A stretch of DNA of 46,135 bases from an uncultured Nitrosomonadales bacterium (GTDB lineage Bacteria; Pseudomonadota; Gammaproteobacteria; Burkholderiales; Gallionellaceae): the NCBI GenBank assembly GCA_903878125.1, contig CAIRGS010000071.1:1-46135 (forward strand), in the 5' to 3' direction. The notes beneath the pieces were generated by a model. That model had not been told where the DNA came from and did no database searches. It saw only the letters and a program-made list of their open reading frames with translations. Position 1 is the first letter of the stretch; each line of letters begins with the position of its first letter. Below are positions 27,045 to 36,992 of the stretch, piece by piece. A program made the translations under genes and the position numbers.

Positions 27045-30000
27045 TCAGAAACGGGAATAAGGCTTGACCGCTACCGGCGGGAAGCGCACTGGTTCTGAAT
27101 GAGCCTGGAACTGGTAGCGCAGGTAAATAAAAGTCAAGTTTGGTGTAAAGAAAGCTGTGCGATCCCTGCTATGGTGTCCACCGATGGCTAGGTGAGGCGT
27201 AAGTTGATATTCGGTTGCCAGCCGCAGGGAATAGCCTTTTCCGCCGCCGGGCCCCCCAGTGTAGAACCCAGGGTCGACGCCATTGCCAATACTGACAGCA
27301 GCGTTTTGCAGAACGCTGTCTGTAGGGTAAAAAGCCATACGCTTCTCATTGGTCCAGGAGTAAGAGGCTGAACCTCGCAGTAAATAGGAAAGTTTCCCGT
27401 TACGGCCTGCCCACTCCACCGGCAGGTTCAGCGAAGTGTAGTTTTGCGGGCTGAAATAACCGCCATGACCAAAAGTGTAGAAAGATTCGTTTTCCTTGTA
27501 GCGCCAGTGGGCCAATGTCAGTCCAAGATTGACCCACATTTGTTCCCGGTGCAGCACATCCTTGTCCACGCCGGTGCGCAGGGCGAGACGATTGTTATCG
27601 AGTACGTTCTTGCCCCGTAATACGCCATATTCGGCGCTGGCGAAGGTATTGAGCTGATCAAAAGTGTGGGAGATTCGACCGCTAACCCCGGTATAGACCA
27701 CCCCACCCCAGATTGCACCTGAAGCCGGATCACGCGCGCCGGCATAGGAAAGCAGGCTGTTGGTTTGCGCTCGACGGAAGATCTCAAGGGCATAGTCCAA
27801 CTTGTCTGTTTCCCAGCTTTTGCGGATGCCACCGACCATATTCTGGACCGGAAAACCCATACCGACCATGCCCATATCCCAGCGCAAATCATCACCCTCA
27901 TAACCTGCGCCTACCGAGGTGCCCTCTACCTTTTGCGCAAATGGAGGCGGGAGTGGCGGGGGGGATATTCCTAACTGGTCTTTCACTCCCCACTTGCCAA
28001 AGAGAGGTGCGTCGCCTGCAGCGAGATCGCCAGCATCGACAGTGACCCGATCCACATGGACGAAACCATGTCCGTCATAGCCCACCGGCCACCACCCGAC
28101 TATTGGAGTCTCGGTTCCGCGATAGGTGGATGTGCCACTTGAGGAATTCCTGTCGAGCTTTTCGAACCCAATTTCAATGCGGGGATCTCGCCTGGCTTCA
28201 ATACGGGCAATTTCCTCTTCTGCTCTGCTGGGGCGGCGAATTGAAGCTGCTTTCTCCAGCTCTGGTGTAGAAGAGATGAGGGGGATGTCGGTGCCCAGAT
28301 TGGTGACGCCCTCGGTCATGAGCAGGCCATGCAAGTTGGATTCCGCTACAGATTTTGGTTTGTCAGCGGCACCTGCACTCTTGCCTGCATCGGGCAAGCC
28401 CAGGGAGTTGCCAAGTTGTAGTGCCAGGCCGGTCGGTGGGTGCTCATAATCAAGATCGAGGAGAGGCACTGAGTCAGTGGCCGTTGCAGCAGTCGTTGTC
28501 GCGCCCGGAGCGCGCCCCTCCAGAGCCAGCGCTTGGCGGAAATAGGCCAGGGCAGCATGGTACTTTCGGTCACTGCGTTCGATACGGCCTGCCTGAATCA
28601 GAATATCTGGATTACCGGGGTTGCTGGCGAGAAGTTTTGCAACTATCTTTCTAGCTCGATCCATATTTCCAAGGCGAGTTTCCAGCCGGGTAATGGACAA
28701 TCTGGTATCCACATCATTCTTACGCACACGCGGCAGCAGCTGATCGATCGTCTCCTGGGCAGCCTGCTTTGCCCCTGTTTTGGCGTAAGCCTGTGCCAGG
28801 CTGAGACGTGTCTCCACGTCGTCCGGATGTTTTTCCAGTATCGTCAGCAAGATCGGCAGGGCGGCTTTCGCGTCGTTAGCCTCTTGCAGCAGGCGAGCCT
28901 GGGCTTGCAGGGTCGAAATCTCGCCTGCTCGCCCTGAAACCGGTGTCCGGGAGGCAAGGGTACGAGCCTGAGCTGTTTCGCCACGCAGCAGCAGATGCTC
29001 GATTTTTCGGGCAGCAAGGTCAGTTTCGATTACCAGAATGGCTTCCCGTTGCTCGTCATTCCAGTCGGGACGTTGCTGTAGTTCAGGCAGGAAAGCGCTT
29101 AGCGTGTCATCCTGTTTGGCCCGATTGAGTAACGAGGCGTAATAGAGCTGGGTGCTGGCCGGTGTGGTTATCGCGCCTGTCACATGCTTCTTCATCAGAG
29201 CGATGCCACGTGCCGGTTGGTCGAGGCTAAACCAGCCTTCCGACACTTGCTCGATCGAACTCAGCTTGTCCGCAGCACGTTGTTCGGCAGGGAGCAGCAT
29301 CCGGACTGCTGCGTCGCTCTTGCCGCCAGCTTGGAGCTTTAAGGCGTGACGGATACGCAACTTGATCCAGGTGCGCATTTCCAGTTCGTTCATGGCGCTG
29401 GAACGCGCTGACGGGGGGATGCGAGCCAAGCGCTGGAGCGATTCTTCTTCACGGTCTTGGGCAGTCAGCACCATGGCATAGGCATAGTTCATGCCGGAGT
29501 CGTCCGGAGCCAGCGCAGCACCCTCTGCCATTACACGGCGACCGAGGGTCTGCAGTCCCAGACTTTCATACAGAATTGCCAGATCATGGCGAATCCAGGC
29601 ATCAAGAGGGGCGAGGAGTACAGCGGTCTCCAATGCCAGCAGGGCATGACTTGGACGGCGAGCGCTAACGAATGTTTTGGCTTCATCCCGCAGCAGGCTG
29701 GCTTGGTTTTCGTTGAATCGGTTTGCTTCCTTGGGGTTTTTCTGACGGAATTCGGCGATCAATGCCTGTGCTTCATCGCGCCGTTCGCTTCGGGAAAGAA
29801 GTACAAGTAGGCCGCGCATAGCCGAAGTATTGCCCACATCCCGTTTGAGTGCATTACGATAGATGGCTTCTGCACCAGCCAGATTCTGGCCTCGGGCGAG
29901 GATGTCACCCAACAGGGCGAGCCCATCGGCATTGTTCGGTTCGATATTCAATGCTTGCCGTACAAACTGTTGCGCTTCAGCCAACTTTCCAGCTTCGAGT

Positions 30001-31085
30001 AAGGTATCGGCCTGTTTCATTTGACTCCAGAAACTTGCAGTGCGGATCAGGCTCCGCCATTGATTGCTCGGTTCAACCTTGGCTGCACGCTGAAACCAGC
30101 TCTTGGCCTCGTCGTGATGCCCTTGGCGCAAGCGAAGCAAGCCGATGCTACCCAGCACTTTTGGGTCTTTTGGGCGTTTTGATAGCGACTTCTGTAGCTC
30201 ACGCTCGGCATCTTCCAGCTGCCCATGTTCCAGAAAAGCGATCCCAGTTTGGCGGGCACGCACAGCAGGGTCTTTGGCGATGCGCAACGCTTCTTCATGC
30301 AATTGCTGTAGTTTCGCCAGATATTCGATGGCCTTCTGGTCACTCGGAAATTCCTTCAGAAAACGGCGGATCCAGGGTAAGGTTGCAGGTGTTGCCGCGA
30401 GACTGTTTAGGGTAGCCCACCAGCTTTCGCGCAGTTTTTGCCGGTTAACGTCGGGCGCTGCGGCCAAGGCTTCATACCCTAGCAGAGCCCCTTGTTTGCT
30501 GCCCTGATTGCTCTGCAGCTTAAGCCAGGCAAGACGGTAACGAGCTTCTCCTGTTTCCCGGTAAAGCTTGTCAAGAGCCGATTTTGCCGCTTGCAGATCT
30601 TTGGCAGTGTTACTCACGAGTTGGTAATACTCGAGTCCGAGTTCACCTGGTGGGGGGCCTTCCGGAAATAACCGGCGCATGATTTTGGCAGCTTCCGTGG
30701 TGTTGCCAGCTCTAGCCATCAGGCGCGCGCTTGCCAGAGCCTGCTTTTCAGTGGTGTTAATCCGATACAGGCTGCGCAGGGCATGAGTGTTGGAGTGTTG
30801 AGGGTAACGCTGTTCCAGGCGACGCAAATATTCACCGGCAAGTTTTATATTTCCTGTGCGCAGTTCAATGCTGCCCAGCGTAAACAGCACGTCCGGATTG
30901 GGGTCGATTACCAGTAATTTTTCCAGTATGACGCGTGCCAGATCCGGGCGATCCTTGGCTTCCCATATGCGGGCGCTGCGTAGCAGGTCGGCACTGGCGT
31001 TATTGTCTGGACTGGCAAGGGCTGAAGCACTCAACAACCCGGCCAAAGTCAGCGCGAAGGTAAGCGGGATGAGGCGGAGCTGCAT
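27045..31085 (-). CDS. bcsC: BcsC, TPR periplasmic scaffold with outer-membrane beta-barrel
   Basis: Signal peptide MQLRLIPLTFALTLAGLLSASALA, many TPRs, and a C-terminal BcsC beta-barrel ending in YLRYQFQAHSEPVRFPPVAVKPYSRF. Track start is 31097; 31085 is preferred. Confidence 0.95.
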   Translation of the reverse strand: MQLRLIPLTFALTLAGLLSASALASPDNNASADLLRSARIWEAKDRPDLARVILEKLLVIDPNPDVLFTLGSIELRTGNIKLAGEYLRRLEQRYPQHSNTHALRSLYRINTTEKQALASARLMARAGNTTEAAKIMRRLFPEGPPPGELGLEYYQLVSNTAKDLQAAKSALDKLYRETGEARYRLAWLKLQSNQGSKQGALLGYEALAAAPDVNRQKLRESWWATLNSLAATPATLPWIRRFLKEFPSDQKAIEYLAKLQQLHEEALRIAKDPAVRARQTGIAFLEHGQLEDAERELQKSLSKRPKDPKVLGSIGLLRLRQGHHDEAKSWFQRAAKVEPSNQWRSLIRTASFWSQMKQADTLLEAGKLAEAQQFVRQALNIEPNNADGLALLGDILARGQNLAGAEAIYRNALKRDVGNTSAMRGLLVLLSRSERRDEAQALIAEFRQKNPKEANRFNENQASLLRDEAKTFVSARRPSHALLALETAVLLAPLDAWIRHDLAILYESLGLQTLGRRVMAEGAALAPDDSGMNYAYAMVLTAQDREEESLQRLARIPPSARSSAMNELEMRTWIKLRIRHALKLQAGGKSDAAVRMLLPAEQRAADKLSSIEQVSEGWFSLDQPARGIALMKKHVTGAITTPASTQLYYASLLNRAKQDDTLSAFLPELQQRPDWNDEQREAILVIETDLAARKIEHLLLRGETAQARTLASRTPVSGRAGEISTLQAQARLLQEANDAKAALPILLTILEKHPDDVETRLSLAQAYAKTGAKQAAQETIDQLLPRVRKNDVDTRLSITRLETRLGNMDRARKIVAKLLASNPGNPDILIQAGRIERSDRKYHAALAYFRQALALEGRAPGATTTAATATDSVPLLDLDYEHPPTGLALQLGNSLGLPDAGKSAGAADKPKSVAESNLHGLLMTEGVTNLGTDIPLISSTPELEKAASIRRPSRAEEEIARIEARRDPRIEIGFEKLDRNSSSGTSTYRGTETPIVGWWPVGYDGHGFVHVDRVTVDAGDLAAGDAPLFGKWGVKDQLGISPPPLPPPFAQKVEGTSVGAGYEGDDLRWDMGMVGMGFPVQNMVGGIRKSWETDKLDYALEIFRRAQTNSLLSYAGARDPASGAIWGGVVYTGVSGRISHTFDQLNTFASAEYGVLRGKNVLDNNRLALRTGVDKDVLHREQMWVNLGLTLAHWRYKENESFYTFGHGGYFSPQNYTSLNLPVEWAGRNGKLSYLLRGSASYSWTNEKRMAFYPTDSVLQNAAVSIGNGVDPGFYTGGPGGGKGYSLRLATEYQLTPHLAIGGHHSRDRTAFFTPNLTFIYLRYQFQAHSEPVRFPPVAVKPYSRF

Positions 31086-32260
31086 GATTTTTGCCAAGAG
31101 GGCAGCAGGGTGCCATTTTTCGTGAAGTGGTAGCGCCCTTCCATCCAGCCATGGGCAAAGAGGGAAAGCACCTGTTCATAGTAAGCATCCGGACGCGGTG
31201 GGCGAGCCATCAAACGATCGCGTTGTCCCTGCAGGGTGGCGCTGTCTCCTCGGGCGGCCAGGAAGGGTAGTAGTGCTGCGGAAAATCCTGATGGCCCTGG
31301 GCCATTGGCTTCACCCGTGATTATATTGACAGTCTCTGGCGGGTAGCCATGGCGTGCGATAAAGCTGGCCATGGGGGCAAAAGCAGCAAGAAGTCGTGGT
31401 TGGGCAGGGGCGTCGGGCGCAAGCATGCCAGCCCACAGATAAACCCGGATGGCGTTATAGCCACCTGCGCCTTTTTCTGCTCCGGCACTGTCAATTCTGA
31501 ATCCCTTGCTGTCCTCATAGACCGTCCAGTCAGGCGAGAATCCCTGTGGGGCGGATTCCAGGAGGATCCTCTGGGAGGATTCCGAGATCCGCTGCCAAGT
31601 GGGATCAGGACTCCGGCTGCTTAACCAGTCCATTAGCTGCATGGGCAGGTAGCTGGGATTAAGACGCCAAGTATTCTTCCCCGTCTGGAAGCCGCGCGGT
31701 GCAGGTAGCAGGGTGGGGCCTAAACCCGGAAGGTCTGCGGTTTCTTCGCGCAAAATGCGGCTGGCCAGCAGCGATGAAAGCGCAACGAAACGGCGCTCAC
31801 CCCAGAGCCGGCCAGCTTCACCCAAAGCATAGACTATCCACAGATCAGCATCTGATGCCGAATTGTTGTCCAGCACCCCCCAGCTGCCATCGTCTCTGCG
31901 ACCCCATAGCCAAGCTGGCAGATGGCTGGTCAGATCGCCTTTTGCCAGGTTTTTTTCGGTCCATTCCAGGATTTTGTCAAAGGTTTTGCGATCGTTGGCT
32001 ACCAAGGCGAAAAATAGTGCATAGGCCTGTCCTTCTGATACGGTCTGTTTACGGGGGGTACTGCCATCCACTACCCGTCCACCCTCGTTGAGGAGCCCCG
32101 ACTTGAAGCTTTGCCAAGCAGGCCAGTCTGTCTGGCAAGTAGGTTCAACTGTTACTGCTTGAGCAGCCCCCAAACAGAAGTAGAGCGCAGCGAGAATTTG
32201 ACATCCCCGGCACAGAAAAATGCTTGCCTTGTGTCTGGCGCCCACCAATAAATATTCCAT
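31049..32260 (-). CDS. bcsZ: BcsZ, GH8 endoglucanase
   Basis: GGRVVDGSTPRKQTVSEGQAYALFFALVANDRKTFDKILEWTEKNLA..., NSASDADLWIVYALGEAGRLW. Confidence 0.95.
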   Translation of the reverse strand: MEYLLVGARHKASIFLCRGCQILAALYFCLGAAQAVTVEPTCQTDWPAWQSFKSGLLNEGGRVVDGSTPRKQTVSEGQAYALFFALVANDRKTFDKILEWTEKNLAKGDLTSHLPAWLWGRRDDGSWGVLDNNSASDADLWIVYALGEAGRLWGERRFVALSSLLASRILREETADLPGLGPTLLPAPRGFQTGKNTWRLNPSYLPMQLMDWLSSRSPDPTWQRISESSQRILLESAPQGFSPDWTVYEDSKGFRIDSAGAEKGAGGYNAIRVYLWAGMLAPDAPAQPRLLAAFAPMASFIARHGYPPETVNIITGEANGPGPSGFSAALLPFLAARGDSATLQGQRDRLMARPPRPDAYYEQVLSLFAHGWMEGRYHFTKNGTLLPSWQKSCSSASSRLPSR

Positions 32261-32268
32261 TTAGGTGC

Positions 32269-34569
32269 TTATTTCTTGGGCTGGCCGAGTCGTCTGGCAG
32301 CCAGATTACGCAGGGCGCCAAAGGCAAGCAGAGCAACAAAAATGCCGATTGCAATGCCGATAGCAGTCAGGAATAGAGGGTGATGATGCAGGTGAAACCA
32401 GATCCATCGCCACCAAGGTAATTCGCCTACGTAATACACATCATTAACGCGAAAACTTTCGATATTTTCACCACGTATTAAAGCGACGTCACCGCGGATG
32501 TATTGAACCTTCCCGCCATCACTCAGTGCTTCAAGAGCTGAGGTTAATGCTGCGGGGGTAGTGGAAGTCATAGCTACGACACTACGTGACGGGCTGAGCG
32601 GTGATTCAAAGCCGATGATGGCGGCTAAGGGTCCGGAGCCGAGAAGGATGGTACCTGCTCCGGTTTTGACTGTTTTGTTTTCACTCAGTCCGAACCAGTC
32701 GTAAGCCATATTCATGGCTTTGCCCAAAGGCGTAAAGGTGCGGCTCCCTTCTTCCAGTAGGGCTGGAATGGATTTGCCCCAGCTGGCGAGAAGATCCTTG
32801 TTGGCACCGCTGGCAATCACCAGCAGATCTGAATTTTTTGCATCTTGTACTGATTTGGTCTGTATGAGCTTGAAGTGTAGGGCGGCAACGCCGGTGGAAC
32901 GGCCCATGTGGCCAAGTAAAGCGAACATGGCTTCCATGTCAAAGGCATTGGGTTGATCGGGGATGACGATCGCGGTCTCAGCGAGATCGGCGTACTTGGT
33001 GAACGGGAATCCACTATTAGCGAAAAATGCCAGGTTTGGCATCGCTGCGTAGTGGTAGAAGTGGCTCAGATCCAAGGTTGAATCCGGGTCGATTGCAGCG
33101 CGCATGTTTCCTTGTGGTGAAGATTTACAACGACCGTTGTCACTTGACGGAATGGAAAATGAAAGCTGTAGTTGGTTATTGCTGCCCAAGTGGAAAGCGG
33201 GGATAACCACTCCGCGTTGCTCCCGCAAGGAACCATCATCCAGAATCGGCAGTATCAAGCGGTTTTTTTCTCGGGTTCCTGTGCTGGGCAACAGGGGTAT
33301 GGCCTCGATAAATTGATCGTTTATGTCGACTCTCAGGCTGGCATCACCTTGTTCTGCTGGTGGTGTGTAACGGTATTTGAGGTCAAGCGGTACTCCCTTA
33401 ACTTCCCAGGTAAATAGATCGGCTGGCAAGCGGGCGTTGATGAGGATGGGTTCGAGGGTCGGGCCCTGTCCCTGACTCTGGCGCTGTAGGTCGGCGGGGT
33501 TGTTGACGAGTTGTCCCAATGGTATGGGTCGGCCTGACTGCAGCCAGTTGGGCGCATCGTAAGCGACTCTGCGCGCTGGATATTCCAGTGTCTTGACGGT
33601 AGTTGAAGTGCCAGTCATGGCAGCCTTACCCAGAGCCAAGGCATCGGCGGCCAGTTGCAGGTCGGCAGAATTACGGCCAAGGATGAGGAGTAACTTGCCT
33701 GTTGGATTCTCCGGGTGTTGCATCAGGGAGATGGTTGGTGCGTCCACGTTGGGATATTTAGCAAGAAATTCAGGTCGTTCGTCATTGGTCGCGAAAACCA
33801 CGCCATAGCGTTCTGGCAGACGATTCAGATAGGTTGGAAAGCGGGTGCCGCGATAGCTCGCCAACGCACCAAACCAAGAGGCGAGACCGCCCGCGGCCCG
33901 CAGTGAATCCAGAGATGGCTTGGCGGCAAATACGAAAGGCAGGTTAAGCAAGCGATTGTCTCGTTGATCGAAGAAGGGCGCTGGTAACAGAGCAAGATCG
34001 TTGCGTAATGCTATTGGTTGTAAATTTAATTCCAGCTTGCTCATGTTGCTAATGCTGGCCCACAAGCTGGAGTGGAGAGGAAATTCGCAATCATTAGTGT
34101 AATGGCCGATCAACTGCAAGTGCAGTTTGTTATAGTCAATGAAGAAACGGGGGTCTAAATCAAGATCAAGTTTTTGTGGGCCAGCCAAGCTTTCCTTGGT
34201 CACTGGCAAGGTGACCAACACTTCATCGTTCAGGTATATCTTGAGGTGAGAGAGAGTTGGCAACAGTGCGGGGGATAGCGTGTAGGTTAGGTGCAGCCTA
34301 GCCTTGGTGACGACCTCGTCCAGCCTTACGCCTAAAGAAAGATAGGCGTTACCATTCACGCCTCTCAATTCGATTGGGCGGGAGGCACCAATGTCCTTCA
34401 TCGTTATCACTGACTGGCGGCTGGGAATTGTTACGGCTTCTGTCTTTGTGCCGACCTCTGTCTTTTGCACGAGAAGATGTGCATTTGTTTGTGCGGCCAA
34501 CGAAAGAGACGCAAAGCTTAAATAAAGTGCTGCGAACAGTACGAAGGATTTGTTGAGGTCGGTAATCAT
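32269..34569 (-). CDS. bcsB: BcsB, cellulose synthase regulatory subunit
   Basis: BcsB-like protein: signal peptide, LRGVNGNAYLSLGVRLDEVVTKARLHLTYTLSPALLPTLSHLKIYLND, C-terminal TM anchor; located before bcsZ-bcsC. Confidence 0.93.
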   Translation of the reverse strand: MITDLNKSFVLFAALYLSFASLSLAAQTNAHLLVQKTEVGTKTEAVTIPSRQSVITMKDIGASRPIELRGVNGNAYLSLGVRLDEVVTKARLHLTYTLSPALLPTLSHLKIYLNDEVLVTLPVTKESLAGPQKLDLDLDPRFFIDYNKLHLQLIGHYTNDCEFPLHSSLWASISNMSKLELNLQPIALRNDLALLPAPFFDQRDNRLLNLPFVFAAKPSLDSLRAAGGLASWFGALASYRGTRFPTYLNRLPERYGVVFATNDERPEFLAKYPNVDAPTISLMQHPENPTGKLLLILGRNSADLQLAADALALGKAAMTGTSTTVKTLEYPARRVAYDAPNWLQSGRPIPLGQLVNNPADLQRQSQGQGPTLEPILINARLPADLFTWEVKGVPLDLKYRYTPPAEQGDASLRVDINDQFIEAIPLLPSTGTREKNRLILPILDDGSLREQRGVVIPAFHLGSNNQLQLSFSIPSSDNGRCKSSPQGNMRAAIDPDSTLDLSHFYHYAAMPNLAFFANSGFPFTKYADLAETAIVIPDQPNAFDMEAMFALLGHMGRSTGVAALHFKLIQTKSVQDAKNSDLLVIASGANKDLLASWGKSIPALLEEGSRTFTPLGKAMNMAYDWFGLSENKTVKTGAGTILLGSGPLAAIIGFESPLSPSRSVVAMTSTTPAALTSALEALSDGGKVQYIRGDVALIRGENIESFRVNDVYYVGELPWWRWIWFHLHHHPLFLTAIGIAIGIFVALLAFGALRNLAARRLGQPKK

Positions 34570-34928
34570 AGAATTTTAATTTTTTTAATTTTCGGTTTTG
34601 TCTGACATCAATTGGCAGGGGGGTTCAATTTTATTCTTTGACCATTGAATCTCTTGCAAAAGTCGCGACGTTTTTTTAAACGAGCCTAAACAGTGCTGCA
34701 ACAGCGTTGCCGCTGCCTGCGGGGTCAAGCTGGCCTAAAACCATCCAAACGTCCGTTTGACACGATTGGATGTATTTGCAATTTTTCCGAGTTTTGTGGA
34801 AGTTTAAAAAGTACATATCCCACATTCTAGCCATGTAAAATTGCTACATTTTTAAGTGTTTATCATCAAAAACAGTTTTGCAGTAGGCACTACTGTAGAT
34901 ACATTTTATCGTTGACGGATTTTTAGAC

Positions 34929-35220
34929 TAGTTTGCTTTGTCAGATAAAACAATTCTGGCACGTCCAATCGCCAAGAATCAAATGCTTCGATGATGTGAC
35001 GCATAATAAAAGCAACACTAAAGTTGGTCGGTGCGATACCGAGTATAACCCGTTCATATCCATAAACACCCGAATTTTCAGGACGACCCGCTGAATGTCT
35101 TTCTCTACCCAGTCTAATGCTTCAACATGACGATCCAGCCACTCGGAAATGGCCTTAATTTCTATCAGATTGCGTGTTCTGCAAGTGTCTCGTTATACTG
35201 ACTTGGTGCGTGCGTTTCGC
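34929..35220 (-). pseudogene. Decayed coding sequence with frameshifts, possibly a transposase relict
   Basis: Minus-strand fragments EIKAISEWLDRHVEALDWVEKDIQRVVLKIR and GVYGYERVILGIAPTNFSVAFIMRHIIEAFDSWRLDVPELFYLTKQTS lie in different frames. Confidence 0.35.
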
Positions 35221-35514
35221 GCGCATTGTGGATGCCAAAATTGTTTGGTGTTTTGTTTGCAATCAAATGCTTTACCGAAATAATACACATTTATATTGGG
35301 CTTTTCAATCGATATAGCCTGCTTTTATTAAGCCAATTAAAATTGTTACGTTTCTGGATGAGAACGAGTCAAGAAAATGCAGAGAGGATGTGAAGAGTTA
35401 ATGAAGTTTTTAGAATCTGATTGACATAAAATCTCATTTGAATAAAAGTGCCGCACGAAGGTAGTATTGCGAGCACAAATAATTAAATATTTTTTGGATC
35501 AATTGAACTAAATA

Positions 35515-36990
35515 ATGGGAATTTTAAGCACAATTCTTTTGACTCCGGCGATTGGTGCTTTGGTATTGGCGCTTCTCCCCGGCCGGAATCCAGGTTTAGC
35601 TCGCGGCATTGGCAAGCTGTTTACCAGCATCGTCTTTTTACTCACCTGCTACCTGCTCTTCAGTTATGACTCGCATGATGCAGGCATGCAGTTCAATGAA
35701 TATTTCTCGATCAATCCCAAAATCGGTAGTTCTTATGCACTAGGTGTTGACGGTTTATCCGTGCCGCTGGTCGTCCTGGCATCACTGCTCACTTTACTCG
35801 CGTTACTAGCTTCTGCCGGGATTACCAAAAATGTCAAAGGCTACAACATTGGCATATTATTGTCCGAATTTGGCATGCTGGGTGTTTTTCTGGCTCAGGA
35901 CTGGTCTCTTTTCTACATCTTCTGGGAAATCACCTTAATCCCGATATTTTTTCTGATAGATCGTTGGGGTGGCAAACGGCGACAAACAGCAAGTCTTAAT
36001 TTTGTACTGTATACCATGACCGGTTCGGTATTTATGCTGGTCAGTTTGATCGCAGTATTTCAGTATGTGCCAGAACAGGTCTCCTTGATGAGCGCGATGA
36101 CCCATGTATCAGAAAATATGCCAAAAAACCAGCAAGTATGGGCATTTATCGGTTTTTTAATTGGCTTCGGCGTCAAGATGCCGATTTTCCCACTGCACGG
36201 TTGGTTACCGCTGGCGCACGTCGAGGCGCCTAGTCCAGTTAGTATCTTGTTGTCTGGAATTTTGATAAAAATGGGTGCTTACGGTCTGTTGCGGGTAGTG
36301 GTCATGCTGCCAACAGCTGCTCATACATTGCAGCCGCTGCTGGTTTTTCTGGCACTGTTCGGCATAATTTACGGGGGGTTATTGGCTTGGCGGCAGAGCG
36401 ATCTTAAGGCCATGGTTGCCTATTCTTCAATTAGTCACATGGGCATTGTTTTGTTAGGTATTTCCACATTAAATGAGGCAGGACTCACAGGCGCCGTTTT
36501 GCAGATGAGTGCCCACGGCTTGATTGCCGGCGGGATGTTTATGGTAGTGGGTATGCTGTATGAGCGCACCCATACCCGTAACATCCAGGATTACAGCTCA
36601 CTGGCTCAAGTGATGCCTCGTTTCGCGTTTTTTACCACCATAATACTGCTGGCGGCGATGGGAATTCCGGGGTCGATCGGAGCGGTGGCAGAGCTGCATG
36701 CGATGGTCGGTGGATTTCAGCAGTGGGGTGGTTTGATGGTGTTTTTTAGTATGGGGATTCTCATCAGTACCGCTTATGCGATTCGTACCATCGGCCTGCT
36801 ATTCACCGGCCCAGTCAAGCCACAGATGAAGCAGATCGAAGATTTAAGACCGCCGGAGTTATTAGCACTTAGCGTTCTGGTTGGCGCAATTGTGTTATTT
36901 GGTTTGTTGCCTGCATCGTTGGTCGAGCTGTCAGCGGCGACCATATCGCAAATGAACGGCCTGATCAGGCTACGAATTCTGGAGGGTTAG
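35515..36990 (+). CDS. NuoM-like proton-translocating (antiporter-type) membrane subunit
   Basis: FYIFWEITLIPIFFLIDRWGG, PIFPLHGWLPLAHVEAPSPVSILLSGILIKMGAYGLLR. Confidence 0.93.
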   Translation: MGILSTILLTPAIGALVLALLPGRNPGLARGIGKLFTSIVFLLTCYLLFSYDSHDAGMQFNEYFSINPKIGSSYALGVDGLSVPLVVLASLLTLLALLASAGITKNVKGYNIGILLSEFGMLGVFLAQDWSLFYIFWEITLIPIFFLIDRWGGKRRQTASLNFVLYTMTGSVFMLVSLIAVFQYVPEQVSLMSAMTHVSENMPKNQQVWAFIGFLIGFGVKMPIFPLHGWLPLAHVEAPSPVSILLSGILIKMGAYGLLRVVVMLPTAAHTLQPLLVFLALFGIIYGGLLAWRQSDLKAMVAYSSISHMGIVLLGISTLNEAGLTGAVLQMSAHGLIAGGMFMVVGMLYERTHTRNIQDYSSLAQVMPRFAFFTTIILLAAMGIPGSIGAVAELHAMVGGFQQWGGLMVFFSMGILISTAYAIRTIGLLFTGPVKPQMKQIEDLRPPELLALSVLVGAIVLFGLLPASLVELSAATISQMNGLIRLRILEG

Positions 36991-36992
36991 CG

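Noticed and set aside
29849-30415. 188-aa plus-strand ORF inside bcsC
   Set aside because: Antisense to BcsC TPR repeats; explained by codon bias.
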